Shown here piece by piece: positions 50,575 to 60,916 of a stretch of 64,000 nt of DNA. Each line of letters opens with the position of its first letter. Position 1 is the stretch's first letter. This DNA is from Macrosoma leucophasiata (taxonomy: Eukaryota; Arthropoda; Insecta; Lepidoptera; Hedylidae). Location: NCBI GenBank assembly GCA_036365455.1, contig JAWQUS010000020.1, positions 5,615,001 to 5,679,000 of the forward strand. The letters are read 5' to 3'. Made by a program: the position numbers and the translations under genes. The notes below the pieces were generated by a model, which saw only the letters and a list, made by a program, of their open reading frames with translations, ran no database searches and was not told where the DNA came from.

Positions 50575-51204
50575 AAAACCGGACAAGTGCGAGTTCGAAT
50601 CGCGTGGTGAGGGTTCCGTAATTTAAATAAATATTTTCGAAAATATTACAGATTTAAAATGCAGGGACATAGCGGTTACGGTGGTACCGGCAGAGAGGGT
50701 TATATTATTAAGAATTTTCGATTTAATTTGAATACTCAAACTTCATAGGTTTACCAGTAATCTATAGGCAAAGAACTATTATCCATATTTTTTTCAAAAT
50801 TTTAAGTTCAGTAGTTTCGGAGATAGGGGGGAGGAATTGTCAATTTTCGTCGTTTTTCTTAATTAACTTCAAATTTGTTAATGCAAAAATTATAAAAATA
50901 TATATCTGAGATGCTGACAACAACCTCTTTCATTTGATATGTCACACGACACAGTTTACGATTATTTTTTTTTAATTTTCTGTTTTACGCCCCGAAAGTG
51001 TCCCTGTTTAAAATTTATTATTTTACTTGACGTGTTCATTTTTGGGTCACCAATTTACATGTATTCATCAAATTTCAACTCAATCGGTCTAGTAGTTTCA
51101 GAGCAAATTGGCTGTGACAGACGGACCGACAGACAGACAGACAAGACGCACGAGTGATCCTATAAGGGTTCCTTTTTTCCTTTTAAGGTACGGAACCCTA
51201 AAAA
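50575..51204 (+). repeat. Interspersed repeat AACCGG(C/A)CAAGTGCGAG ... GTACGGAACCCTAAAA
   Basis: AAAACCGGACAAGTGCGAGT-TCGAATCGCGTGGTGAGGGT-TCCGTAAT at the left; AGACGGACCGACAGACAGAC, CACGAGTGATCCTATAAGGG-TTCC and AGGTACGGAACCCTAAAAA at the right. Ends AGGGTTCCGT/ACGGAACCCT are inverted. No coding frame. Confidence 0.7.
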
Positions 51205-51509
51205 CATAATAAATTAAAACAAACTGAGAAAATAATGAATTTGGTCGTCATAATAAAGGTTAATTTTAATTTTAAGGATTCAATTGCAATCCACAAACAA
51301 AAATATTACGAAAGGATTAAATTCATAGAAACATTGAAACTTAAATCTTCAATGAGCTAACTGTTACAAACTCCTTCCTGCTGACTGATATCTACAAACA
51401 CAATTTTGATACCTTCCATCTATATACACACTTTGTATGTTCTAATTTAAAAAGACATATGTATTTTAATAAATGTATGTAATATTGCGAACTCAACTTT
51501 ATAATATAA
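51205..51509. other. AT-rich spacer
   Basis: Nothing recognised. Confidence 0.5.
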
Positions 51510-52797
51510 GGTTGGGAAATTTTTTTTTTCCCATTTTTTAAGATAATTCAAAACATTTTTTAATATAGTTTATTTTAATTTAACTAAAGTATGTATGTAC
51601 CATTTTGTTCGATAACTTTTTGCCATCTTGTAGGTAGGGACATGATCCCATTGCTATAATAATTTTGGGACTTCTCATCAAAATACCGCGACAAGTGGAT
51701 TTGGCAGTCCTCTCGTGATGTTAACCTAACATTGCATAAAGAATTCTGAAGAGACCGAAACAGGTGTAAATCTGAAGGAGCAAGGTCAGGACTATACGGC
51801 GGATGCATTAACACCTCCCAGCCAAACTCTCTTAATTTTTGCTGAGTGGCTATAGATGTGTGAGTTCTAGCGTTATCATGATGAAACACCACACCCCTTC
51901 TGTTGATCAATTCCGGCCGCTTTCTCTCAACTTCTTGCTTTAATCTCATCAGTTGTTCGCAGTAGAGTTCAGAATCGATAGTCCTGCCTGGTGGTAATAG
52001 CTTATAATGAATAATGCCCTTCCAATCCCACCACACACACAACATCACCTTATTGCGAGTTAACCCGGGTTTCGCCACAGTCTGTGAAGCCTGACCGGCC
52101 TTTGACCACGACCTTTTTCGCACGTTCTTGTCGTACGTGATCCACTTTTCATCACCAGTTATCAGCTTCTTCAAAAATTATTCGGTTTCATTACGTCGTA
52201 ATAAAGAATCACAAATGAGTACACGGTTCATTAGGTTTCTTTCAGTGAGCTCATGAGGTACCCAAATATCGAGCTTTTTGTTGTACCCAGCTTTTTTCAA
52301 ATGCGCCAAAACTGTTTTGTGATCAATGCTCAGTTCTTCAGCTACGTCGTAACTACTGATATGTCGATCTTGCTCCACTTTTTCAAAAATGGCATCCATT
52401 TTATCTTATTACATCCGTAATAGGGCGACCAGAGCGAGGTGCGTCTTTGACATCAAAATTTCCGGATTGAAAACGCTTAAATCAAATTTGTGCTACTCTC
52501 ACAGACACTGCAGTAGGTCCATAAACATCGCAAATTTATTTCGCGGCTTGCGTTGCATTTTTACCTTTTTTGTAGTAAAATTTTAAAATGTATCGAATTT
52601 CTTCATTAGATTCACTCATCTTGACAGTTCGAAAAAACAAATGAAACACACATTTGAATAATTTGAATTTGGAATAATGTTTTTTAAAATTTAAACTTTC
52701 AATGATACCAAAACCAGCCAGATACAAATACTACAGCCAAAGAGATTTTATTACAAGTTCATACATACTATAATGCGAAAAGACTTTTTCCCCAACC
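51510..52797 (-). mobile_element. Mariner element, 1288 bp
   Basis: On the minus strand it starts GGTTGGGGAAAAAGTCTTTT next to TA (52798-52799) and ends at 51510 with a decayed TIR (GGTTGGGAAATTTTTTTTTT on the plus strand). It has the expected length for a mariner. Outside the TIRs, the 110-bp 5' UTR is shared with the copy at 22503. Confidence 0.92.
51584..52619 (-). pseudogene. Mariner transposase (cecropia-like, DD34D), inactive
   Basis: Begins MSESNEEIRYILKFYYKKGK (52619). A stop TAA (52536-52538) follows ATQAAK. RVAQI-stop-FKRFQSGNFDVKD and RSGRPIT continue the same frame; after a frameshift near 52400 a second frame gives MDAIFEKVEQDRHISSYDVA, HKTVLAHLKKAGY, VPHELTERN and DSLLRRNETE. 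A stop at 52175-52177 (TAA; TCA in the other copy) precedes FLKKLITGDEKWITYD. The rest is intact: the first catalytic D in GDEKWITYD, the second in HHDNARTH, and the third in SPDLAPSD 34 residues later (DD34D), ending LPTRWQKVIEQNGTYIL-stop. Three or more lesions make it non-functional. Confidence 0.93.
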
Positions 52798-52799
52798 TA

Positions 52800-54149
52800 T
52801 TATAAATAATATTAAAGAAGCAAACCATGCAACTGTAACACAAATTACAGAAATCAACAACGAAGACGGAGTTCACGACGAAATATACTTCTTACATCTC
52901 TTGTGAGCTCTCTAAATTAATTTAGAAGTCACTGTTCGCGAAATAGTTCAGTTCCCTTTGACGTACGGTGAGCAACGCAAGAACGTACACAAATATCAGC
53001 TTCCACTGTCGCATCGTTGAGTCGTGTTGGGAGTCTACAGAATATATTTGCGCGACCGTATAGTTTGCTCCGCTTTAGTTCAAACACCTAAGTGAAGCTA
53101 TCCACAGAGTAATTTACTACAGAGAAAGCATGAACTAGACGCCAGTGTGACTTTATGAAAGTGTCGTAAGACTCGTAAGTAAATAAGTTCATTTATTCGC
53201 AGTTCATCAAAGTTTAAGAGTTAGGTAATAACTGTGTTGTTTTAGTGTCTTGATACTGTTTGTTCGGTGAGTTGCAATGAAGTTGATAGCTTGTATGTTT
53301 TTAAACTAAGTATAGGAGGAAGGATAAGGAATATGATATTTAATAACATTAGACATTCTTCGAACAAAATAATATAATCAAAACAAAGTCTTAGTTAAGC
53401 AATATCAACAAATTTTCGTGTTTCGATCCACTCGCAATGTAAGGTTATGTATTCAGTACATTATTTAGTTGGTAGACGTAACTGTAAACATGTGAAAACT
53501 ACTCAGCTAAGACAGTTTTTTTTTAATTTGATATGTAAAGTCATACACTTTTACCAAGTCTTTTTTTCAGACGACTAAATATCTCCGTTTAATTTTAACA
53601 GAAAGGAAGGACTCGTAACAAAATTAGCTCTAATTGGCGATAATTGGACTAAGAGAGAGATTATAACTATAAACATAAAATCCAGCTATGCGTATTATAT
53701 CTCACGTAAAATAATTATATTATTACACTATTATGAACCTAGAATAAACATTCTTTATCTTAATTTGAAAGATAAACTAACGAGAATTCTGAACGTAATT
53801 TAATATTAAGTAATATTATTATTGCTTCACAGGTGCAGTCTGAAACTTAATTACTCTATGAAGCTCGAGCACTGTATACTTTTCATTCGGTGCAAAATTA
53901 CACGGCTACATTTAATGTTGCTAATAACATGGATAATTAATAATTCTGTTATACTTAGAATATATGCATAGTTTAGCTTCAGCTGAACATTTGCTACGTG
54001 ATATTATAATCTAAACATAAGGTAATACAATTTAAGGTCAGTTTTGATGGCGATTCTATCTCCTGCCTGTCCATTTCAATCAATACAATTGAAACGAGTA
54101 CTTTTGAAGTTAGGTTAGATGAGGTATTTAAAAAAAATGTAAGGTTTTT
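52800..54149. other. Low-copy region, 1.35 kb
   Basis: No repeat-family match. 52930-53175 is less AT-rich, with AGTTCAGTTCCC (arthropod Inr-like TCAGT at about 52950), GTACGGTGAGCAACGCAAGA and, at 53176, a good splice-donor context GACTC|GTAAGTAAAT. It could be a first non-coding exon, but nothing else supports this. The rest is AT-rich. Confidence 0.4.
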
Positions 54150-54435
54150 CACCGGTGGTAGAACTCCAGTAACGGAGCTCGCGGGCGTTGGCACCACCGC
54201 ATTACCTAATATACTTGGCGCTAAATGGTAGTGTTCAGCACTATCGTGTTCCGGTCAGGTGGTAATGTACGGCCCTGTAATTTCCGGCACAGAGACATAA
54301 TACCTTAGGCCTCAGGAGTGGTAACGCATCTGCATTTTGACCTTGGTCTTTGTGTGGGTGTCTATAGGCTGCAGTCATCACTTAACATCAATGTGAGCTG
54401 CATGCTTGTTTGCCACTTCCATTACATAAAAAAAA
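54150..54435 (+). repeat. PA element, full length
   Basis: ACCGGTGGTAGAACTCCAGT-AACGGAGCTCGCGGGCG to TTTGCCACTTCCATTACATA-AAAAAA. AAGGTTT occurs at 54141-54147 and again at 54434-54440, a possible target duplication. Confidence 0.92.
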
Positions 54436-55112
54436 GGTTTAAAAAAAGAGAGTGATTTTTTACGATGCACGCGCACACTGACAGATAAAAGCAACAGTCT
54501 AAAGTTAGTTGCTAAACAGATAAAAGCAACCGTCAGAAGTTAGTTGGTAAATTTTTTGTCGTTTTGTTTTAAGTCGTGGTCGTTTGTGGTCGGGTGTTCC
54601 TAAACGTTGCTAGGAATGTCCACGTCCAAATATCAACAGGCGTCTGATTTTAAAGCATGCTGCGTGAGGGCGGGTAGAATGAGAGTGCTTCGAGCGCGTC
54701 TGAAAATCTGAACAGGTTTGCTTATGAGCATGCTAATTTCCAGTACCTATCGATTTTATAAGAAGTAACTAAAAATAATATGAGGATTACTAGAAAATGT
54801 AAACATATTATGTATGTAGAGCAAGCTTATTTTCAAGCATGATTCAAGTCACTTTTTCACATTTTTTTTTTTAATCTGAATTTATTTGGAGGCTTTTGTC
54901 CACTGAAGGATATGTCAGCCCCATCATAACCTAATCTATAATATAATACACTTATTCATTGAGAAAGACACTTATTTGTGCAATGATATAATACTTAATA
55001 ATGATTTTGCTGCATCACTAAACGGTTGTCCTAATAAAGCTGTTATTGCTCCTATTTCATACTTATTGATTTTGTATATTTGCAATAATATTTTTTTCTC
55101 AATTTATGGTAA
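54436..55112. other. Spacer with a short tandem repeat
   Basis: ACAGATAAAAGCAAC(A/C)GTC(T/A)-(A/G)AAGTTAGTTG is present twice (54481-54510, 54518-54547). The rest is AT-rich. Confidence 0.55.
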
Positions 55113-55320
55113 CTAGCGGACCCGACAGACGCTGGCCTACATGATAATTTAAGTCGATCCAGCCGTTTAGTTGCAGTATAGATATATAACCTAGATAACG
55201 ACAGCAGCTCCATCTGCCGGGCTGATTCGGAATCTAAACCAACCAGGGCGCCACCCAAACGCATACAAAAAATAACATTTAAAACGGTCCAGCCGTTTAA
55301 GTGGAGTTCAGTGACATACG
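55113..55320 (-). repeat. Short interspersed repeat starting ACTAGCGGACCCGACAGACG
   Basis: ACTAGCGGACCCGACAGACG-CTGGCCTACATG, TAAGTCGATCCAGCCGTTTA, CTCCATCTGCCGGGCTGATT, AACGGTCCAGCCGTTTAAGT-GGAGTTCAGTGACATACG. A lepidopteran repeat in inverted orientation; ACTAG at the left suits a Helitron 3' end. Confidence 0.55.
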
Positions 55321-55329
55321 AGTACACAC

Positions 55330-55425
55330 TTACCCCCTTATTCATGAACATACATTAGATACGTTTTAGCTATAGAATGCTTTGCCTTTGTCAGAGCTAA
55401 AATACGTTTATGAATAGGGGGCTAA
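55330..55425. mobile_element. 96-bp palindromic MITE
   Basis: Left arm TTACCCCCTTATTCATGAAC-ATA...ACGTTTTAGCT; right arm AGCTAAAATACGTTTATGAA-TAGGGGGCTAA. The arms are inverted with small interruptions. A common motif CCCCTATTCATAAACGT of lepidopteran genomes. Confidence 0.75.
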
Positions 55426-55635
55426 AATCACTTAAAGTAAAATTATACTATACCTATAGATATACTTGTACTCGTATAAAGATAAATAGTATTTTTCAAA
55501 AAACACAATTTGTTTGTATTTACGGTGATTGAAATTAAAGATTATAATTACGTTATTTCCAGCAGCTATCTATAATTATGCTTATTAAGACACTTGATCA
55601 TTGACACATGTTTTTAATAATGATTGAAGAAGAAA

Positions 55636-55815
55636 ACAAATTCATAATAACAAAAAACAAATCATAACCCTAACAAAAACTCCGTGTGATAGAGTCAGAA
55701 GTTGGACTGGCCGAGGAAGTTGGGCACAAAACAAAAAGCGCTGGACGAAGTTGCCAACTCCTAGACGTATGGGAAAAGTTGCGGACTTGCCGAGAGAATG
55801 CTAAACACTTGCGCT
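55636..55815 (+). repeat. Direct repeat C, unit 1
   Basis: ACAAATCATAACCCTAAC, ACTCCGTGTGATAGAGTC, GGACTGGCCGAGGAAGTTGG, AAACAAAAAGCGCTGGACGA-AGTTGCCAACTCCTAGA, GGGAAAAGTTGCGGACTTGC-CGAGAGAATGCTAAACACTT. It recurs at 56427-56589. The open frame over it (55686-55979) has no recognisable domain. Confidence 0.85.
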
Positions 55816-55974
55816 GGCCAAACCAGCGTCACTTGTGGGAATATTTCTTTAATTTTCTGTTTTCTCTTTGCGAAATAAATCTTGCTAATACTGAAACGTT
55901 CCTAAAATGTTTGTCGATCGTCAAACACAAAAAGTTAAACGGTATCTTCAAAACGTATTGTAAGTTCCAATATC

Positions 55975-56160
55975 TATAGGTACTTATAATATTATAAAGC
56001 TGAGTTTGTTTGTTTGCTTGAACGCGCTAATCACAGGAACTACTGCTCTGAGTTAATAAAAGAAATTAGTGTTATATGGCCCATTTATCGAGGATGGAAG
56101 CTATATAAATATAACATCACGCTAAGATGAATAGGAGGGGGTAGAGGTAACAAAACATAA
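55975..56160 (+). repeat. 5' part of a Lep1-type Helitron
   Basis: TCTATAGGTACTTATAATAT-TATAAAGCTGAGTTTGTTTG, TTGAACGCGCTAATCACAGG-AACTACTG, TGGCCCATTTATCGAGGATG, TAACATCACGCTAAGATGAA-TAGGAG. This start is familiar from lepidopteran non-autonomous Helitrons. The 3' end with CAGCTAGT is absent. Confidence 0.65.
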
Positions 56161-56426
56161 TAGAGACTTAGATTTCGAATCGACATAAAAAAATCTTTCA
56201 GTATAGGGGAAAAATCATTATAGCAGTTACTTTAAAAATAAATAAAAATAATTTCTTAACGTTTTTAAAGGTACAGGATTTTTTTATATAAATTGTGCTT
56301 GCTAATTTATATTAAAAATTATGGTCACGATTATTTTATTGCCAATAACTATAAGTATACTAAAATTATAAATATAAAAGCAGAAAAAGTCAACAAACAT
56401 AGGTATTTCTCTTTGAAAACAACGAA

Positions 56427-56589
56427 ACAAATCATAAGCCGCAATAATACTCCGTGTGATAAGAGTCATACGCAGGGCTGGCTGAGGAAGTTGGGTACAA
56501 AACAAAAAAGCGCTGGACAAAGTTGCCAGGTCCTAGAAGTACCTATGGGAAAAGTTGCGGACTTGCTGAGGGCATTGTAAACACTTGAA
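56427..56589 (+). repeat. Direct repeat C, unit 2
   Basis: AACAAATCATAAGCCGCAAT-AATACTCCGTGTGATAAGAG, GGCTGAGGAAGTTGGGTACA, AAAAAGCGCTGGACAAAGTT-GCCAGGTCCTAGAAGTACC, GGGAAAAGTTGCGGACTTGC-TGAGGGCATTGTAAACACTT. It differs from unit 1 mainly by short indels, including a CTAC insertion. Confidence 0.85.
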
Positions 56590-56759
56590 TAAATATAAAG
56601 TTTTTTTGAATTCAAAAACAAAATCTTCTTGATAGTATTGTAAATATTTGGTTTATTTTTTTCGTCACATATTACAGTATTGTTACATAATATTCATCAA
56701 AATGGCTGTTTAGCAAGAAACCGCACAATACAGTTTAGCACACTTTTGTCCCAAAATGG
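56590..56759. other. AT-rich spacer
   Basis: Nothing recognised. Confidence 0.5.
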
Positions 56760-56946
56760 TCTCTATGATTTGAAATTCATTTATTTTTGTTACTTGTTCA
56801 GGTTTGGTTTACTAATTTTACATGTGTGTACAAAATTTCAATTCAATCGGTGAAGTATTTTTAGAGAAAATCGGCTCTTACGAAAGAAAGACGCACGAGT
56901 GATCTTATAAGGGTTCCATTTTTTTATTTGAGGAACAGAACCCTAA
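56760..56946 (+). repeat. 3' part of the GGAACCCTAAAA repeat
   Basis: TTTACATGTGTGTACAAAAT-TTCAATTCAATCGGTGAAGT, AGAAAGACGCACGAGTGATC-TTATAAGGGTTCC and AGGAACAGAACCCTAAAAA match 51050-51204. Confidence 0.7.
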
Positions 56947-57472
56947 AAATTACAACGAAACAAATTTTGTACTAATACAAAAAAAATTGAAATTATCCTA
57001 CACAAACACAAAACACTAGCTACATTTGAATAGCAGTTGTATTACAAATTACAGATGGATAAAACAATGGGAATCTCACAACGGAGCCATTAAATACACA
57101 CAGTTTTGTGACCGGACCCCAACCACATCCGCATATCGTCTTATGTAAATGAATGATTACTAAAGCAAAATGATTTAAAGACGTTCCCAAAATTAAACGG
57201 GAAATCGTAAAAACAGAAAAGCCTGGTCAAATTATTTTTTTTATTCCTAGCAATTCAGCTTACGTATATAATGCCGCGTATTTTAATAAAATCACATTAC
57301 TATGGGCGGTTGTAAAATTTGAAGAGCCCCGAATTAATGTCGGGGTGTAATTGAGTCCAAGGGATTTATGTTAGAGGAGTCATTTCACGTTTATTCTGGA
57401 CTGTTTGTTTGTCCAAGTTATGAGAGACCTCACACGCCTGCGCAGTGCAGTTAAAAGACTATTTACAACAAA
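56947..57472. other. Low-copy spacer
   Basis: No feature recognised. Confidence 0.5.
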
Positions 57473-57815
57473 AAAAACCGGCCAAGTGCAAGTCGGACTT
57501 GCGCACCAAGGGTTCCGTACAAGCCTGTATCAGAGTTCATGGGATGTAAGTTCTTGTAGGTTTTGATTCCCTTGCGAGTTTCAAAAATTGGCGGCACACG
57601 TGGCTGCATCTTTTGATTACGTTGGCTTAGAAAAATTGTTTTTTAGACAGTTCTAAGGGACAGTAGACCTGAGAATTTGATATTAATTCCAGCCTAATAC
57701 CTCCACGCGTTCCTGAGAAAAAGGGTCTTGACAGACAGACAGAAGGACGGGCGGACATCAGAATGATCCTTTAAGGGCGCCGTTTCTGCCTTTCGAGGTA
57801 CGTAACCCTAAAAAC
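57473..57815 (+). repeat. AACCGGCCAAGTGCAAGTCG ... GTAACCCTAAAA repeat
   Basis: AAAACCGGCCAAGTGCAAGT-CGGACTTGCGCACCAAGGGT-TCCGTAC at the left; TTGACAGACAGACAGAAGGA and GAGGTACGTAACCCTAAAAA at the right. A complete, short version (343 bp) of the family at 50575. Confidence 0.75.
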
Positions 57816-58203
57816 CTGGAGGAACATCCCCCGGCTAAAATTTACGTCGACGTTTACGTACGAGTGTATTCTGTATAATTTATGGACGAATAACGCAGAC
57901 GCGATGATGTGGGTTTTTTGTGTCTACACTTTAAGGTCTGCGTCAGTAATAAAATCTTATCTGGCTACCGTAAAATATACTTCATTCATAAATTATCATT
58001 AGTCTGTCACATATTCGTCAGATTTAAGTCTTTACTACCTATACATAACATACATATCTACTGAACGATACATATTATCTTCATCCCATTTCATCAATGG
58101 CCTTTGCATCTGCGAAAGATGTTATGATGTGTCCCAGGTAAGAACATTTTTTAGAATGGCTAAAAAGGCCAATTCGGGAGAGGCAGCGACGTCCACAAAT
58201 GGG
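57816..58203. other. Spacer; weak reverse-transcriptase-like remnant
   Basis: On the minus strand at about 58081-58160 the frame [18 protein letters not shown] resembles the YLGHIIT block of LINE reverse transcriptases. Too short to call. Confidence 0.3.
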
Positions 58204-58234
58204 GCCCGACGCCCAGCGTCCCGACGCCCAGCGT
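58204..58234 (+). repeat. Two outlying minisatellite units
   Basis: GCCCGACGCCCAGCGTCCCG-ACGCCCAGCGT. Two units of the 15-bp array separated from it by 121 bp of unique, AT-richer sequence (58235-58355). Confidence 0.95.
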
Positions 58235-58355
58235 GATAGCGTTCTAATAGGAATCAACATACAACAATACACTCAATACCTATATTGTAAATGGGATGAC
58301 GCGCTGTCTGACATCAGCGATAAAATTAGACTTCAACCATTGGGTCTCATGTTTG

Positions 58356-60221
58356 CCCAGCCCAGCGTCCCGACGCCCAGCGTCCCGACGCCCAGCGTCC
58401 CGACGCCCAGCGTCCCGACGCCCAGCGTCTCGACGCCCAGCGTCCCGACGCCCAGCGTCCCTACGCCCAGCGTCCCGACGCCCAGCGGCCGGACGCCCAG
58501 CGTCCCGACGCCCAGCGTCCCGACGCTCAGCGTCCCGACGCCCGACGTCCCGACGCCCGACGTCCCGACGCCCAGCGTCCCTACGCCCAGCGCCGCAACG
58601 CCCGACGCTCAGACGCCCAGCGTCCCGACGCCCAGCGTCCCGACGCCCAGCGTCCCTACGCCCAGCGCCGCAACGACCGACGCTCAGACGCCCAGCGTCC
58701 CGACGCCCAGCGTCCGCGTCCCGACGCCCAGCGTCCCGACGCCCAGCGTCCCGACGCCCAGCGTCCGGACGCCCAGCGTCCCGACGCCCAGCGGCCCGAC
58801 GCCCAGCGTCCCGACGCCCGACGTCCCGACGCCCGACGTCCCGACGCCCCTACGTCCCGACGCCCAGCGTCCCGACGCCCAGCATCCCGACGCCCAACGT
58901 CCCGACGCCCAGCGTCCGCCCAGCGGCCCGACGCTCAGCGTTGCAACGCCCAGCGGCCCGACACTCAGCGTCGCAACGCCCAGCGGCCCGACGCCCAGCG
59001 TCCCGACGCCCAGCGGCCCGACGCCCAGCGTCCCTACGCCCAGCGCCGCAACGCCCAGCGTCCCGACGCCCAGCGTCCCGACGCCCAGCGTCCCGACGCC
59101 CAGCGTCCCGACGCCCGACGTCCCGACGCCCAGCGTCCCGACGCCCCTACGTCCCGACGCCCAGCGTCGCGACGCCCGACGTCCCGACACCCAGCGTCCC
59201 GACGCCCAGCATCCCGACGCCCAACGTCCCGACGCCCAGCGTCCGCCCATCGGCCCGACGCTCAGCGTCGCAACGCCCAGCGGCCCGACACTCAGCGTCG
59301 CAACGCCCAGCGGCCCGACGCCCAGCGTCCCTATGCCCAGCGCCGCAACGCCCAGCGCCGCAACGCCCAGCGCCGCAACGCCCAGCGTCCCGACGCCCAG
59401 CGTCCCGACGCCCAGCGGCCCGACGCCCAGCGTCCCGACGCCCAGCGGCCCGACGCCCAGCGGCCCGACGCCCAGCGTCCCGACGCCCAGCGTCCCGACG
59501 CCCAGCGTCCCGACGCCCAGCGTCCCGACGCCCAGCGTGCCGACGCCCGACGTCCCAACGCCCAGCATCCGCCCAGCGGCCCGACGCTCAGACGCCCAGC
59601 GTCCCGACGCCCAGCGTCTGCGTCCCGACGCCCGACGCTCAGACGCCCAGCGTCCGCGTCCCGACGCCCAGCGGCCCGACGCCCAGCGTCCCGACGCCCA
59701 GCGTCCCGACGCCCAGCTGCCCGACGCTCAGCGTCCCGACGCCCAGCGTCCCGACGCCCAGCGTCCCGACGCCCAGCGTCCCGACGCCAGACGTCCCGAC
59801 GCCCAGCGTCCCGTCGCCCAGCGTCCCGACGCCCGACGTCCCGACGCCCAGCGTCCCGACGCCCAGCATCCCGACGCCCAACGTCCCGACGCCCAGCGTC
59901 CGCCCAGCGGCCCGACGCTCAGACGCCCAGCGTCCCGACGCCCAGCGTCCCGACGCCCAGCGTCCCGACGCCCGACGTCCCGACGCCCAGCGTCCCGACG
60001 CCCAGCGTCCCGACGCCCGACGTCCCGACGCCCAGCGTCCCGACGCCTAGCGTCCGCCCAGCGGCCCGACGCTCAGCGTCGCAACGCCCAGCGGCCCGAC
60101 ACTCAGCGTCGCAACGCCCAGCGGCCCGACACTCAGCGTCGCAACGCCTAGCGGCCCGACGCTCAGCGTCCCTACGCCCAGCGCCGCAACGCCCAGCGGT
60201 GCGACGTCCAGCGTTCCGACG
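58356..60221 (+). repeat. 15-bp GC-rich minisatellite, about 120 units, with higher-order period near 328 bp
   Basis: Main unit CCCAGCGTCCCGACG. Variants: CCCGACGTCCCGACG, CCCAGCGGCCCGACG, CCCAGCGCCGCAACG, CTCAGCGTCGCAACG. Each main unit contains the small palindrome GACGC-CCA-GCGTC and three CpGs. A distinctive junction (GTCCGCCC, where one unit is 4 bp short) recurs at 58914, 59241, 59567, 59898 and 60052, that is at spacings of 327, 326, 331 and 154 bp, and is followed by the same variant series each time: a higher-order repeat. All six frames are open (650 and 584 codons on plus; 294 on minus) only because 15 is divisible by 3 and no unit has a stop. The 4-bp shifts change frame without penalty, and variants are not concentrated at third positions, so I do not call a protein. 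Confidence 0.97.
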
Positions 60222-60244
60222 TCTGGGCGACGTTGTTGGCGTTA

Positions 60245-60393
60245 GTCTAATATCGTGTAGAGCGAAGTAATAATGTAAAGCGGATTGATCAGATTTTATC
60301 TATCGATAATTGTTGATCTAAAATTAACCAAAAGTTATATCCAAAAATGCTGCCCAAAGCCACTATTCCACGCGAACGAAGTTGCACAGCTAG
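60245..60393 (+). mobile_element. Helitron 3' end next to the minisatellite
   Basis: AGTCTAATATCGTGTAGAGC, TTGATCTAAAATTAACCAAA-AGTTATATCCAAAAATGCTG, CCCAAAGCCACTATTCCACG-CGAACGAAG...CACAGCTAG|T. The same block ends the copies at 15687, 23538 and 2867. In those copies a GGT array precedes it; here the 15-bp minisatellite takes that place. No matching 5' end is found to the left. Confidence 0.8.
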
Positions 60394-60916
60394 TCCTCAA
60401 TAATCCTTTCATCATCTGATATTTTATTTTGTTACATTCAATTGTTATAATTATTTTATTTGGCTATAATTTCTTTTGAAATACAGAGAAGCATAAAAAA
60501 GTGTCCAAATATCGTTTTTCTCATTACACAACGTATATAGACGTTGTTTAATTGAAACAGAAGAAAAAAAAACACACCGCTGTCGTATTTTTAGAAACCC
60601 TCGTTTCCATCTGATAGTTAAAACATTTAATTAAAACAGTCCCAGATAACGGGATACAAGGGAGAAATATTATGGCATTTTTAAAAGCTTTCTAAAATTA
60701 AGCATTACGTCATTCTTATCTGTTTTGCTTTCTATAAAAGTCGGGGATAAGTCGGGGATAAGTCTCGGAGTTTTTTCTTCTAATCTTTCGGTTAAAGTTA
60801 ACTAGAAAAAGTTAGTTTGCATTTTTTGTTGATCAAATTCAAAGAAGAATGCAATGTTATTTTTATTTCAAGTTTCAGTACTCAACAGCGTAGTCACCGC
60901 CAAATACTACCATTTT
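60394..60916. other. AT-rich spacer
   Basis: AGTCGGGGATA is tandemly duplicated at 60740-60763. No gene. Confidence 0.55.

Noticed and set aside
50575..51204. Protein gene within the GGGTTCCGT repeat
   Set aside because: Several diverged copies of the same DNA exist without a conserved frame.
58199..60151. 650-codon open frame (proline/serine-rich, PSVPT repeats) as a mucin-like or collagen-like protein gene
   Set aside because: All frames on both strands are open because the 15-bp unit lacks stops. Frame-shifting 4-bp losses recur, substitutions hit all codon positions, and there is no promoter, splice signal or signal peptide.
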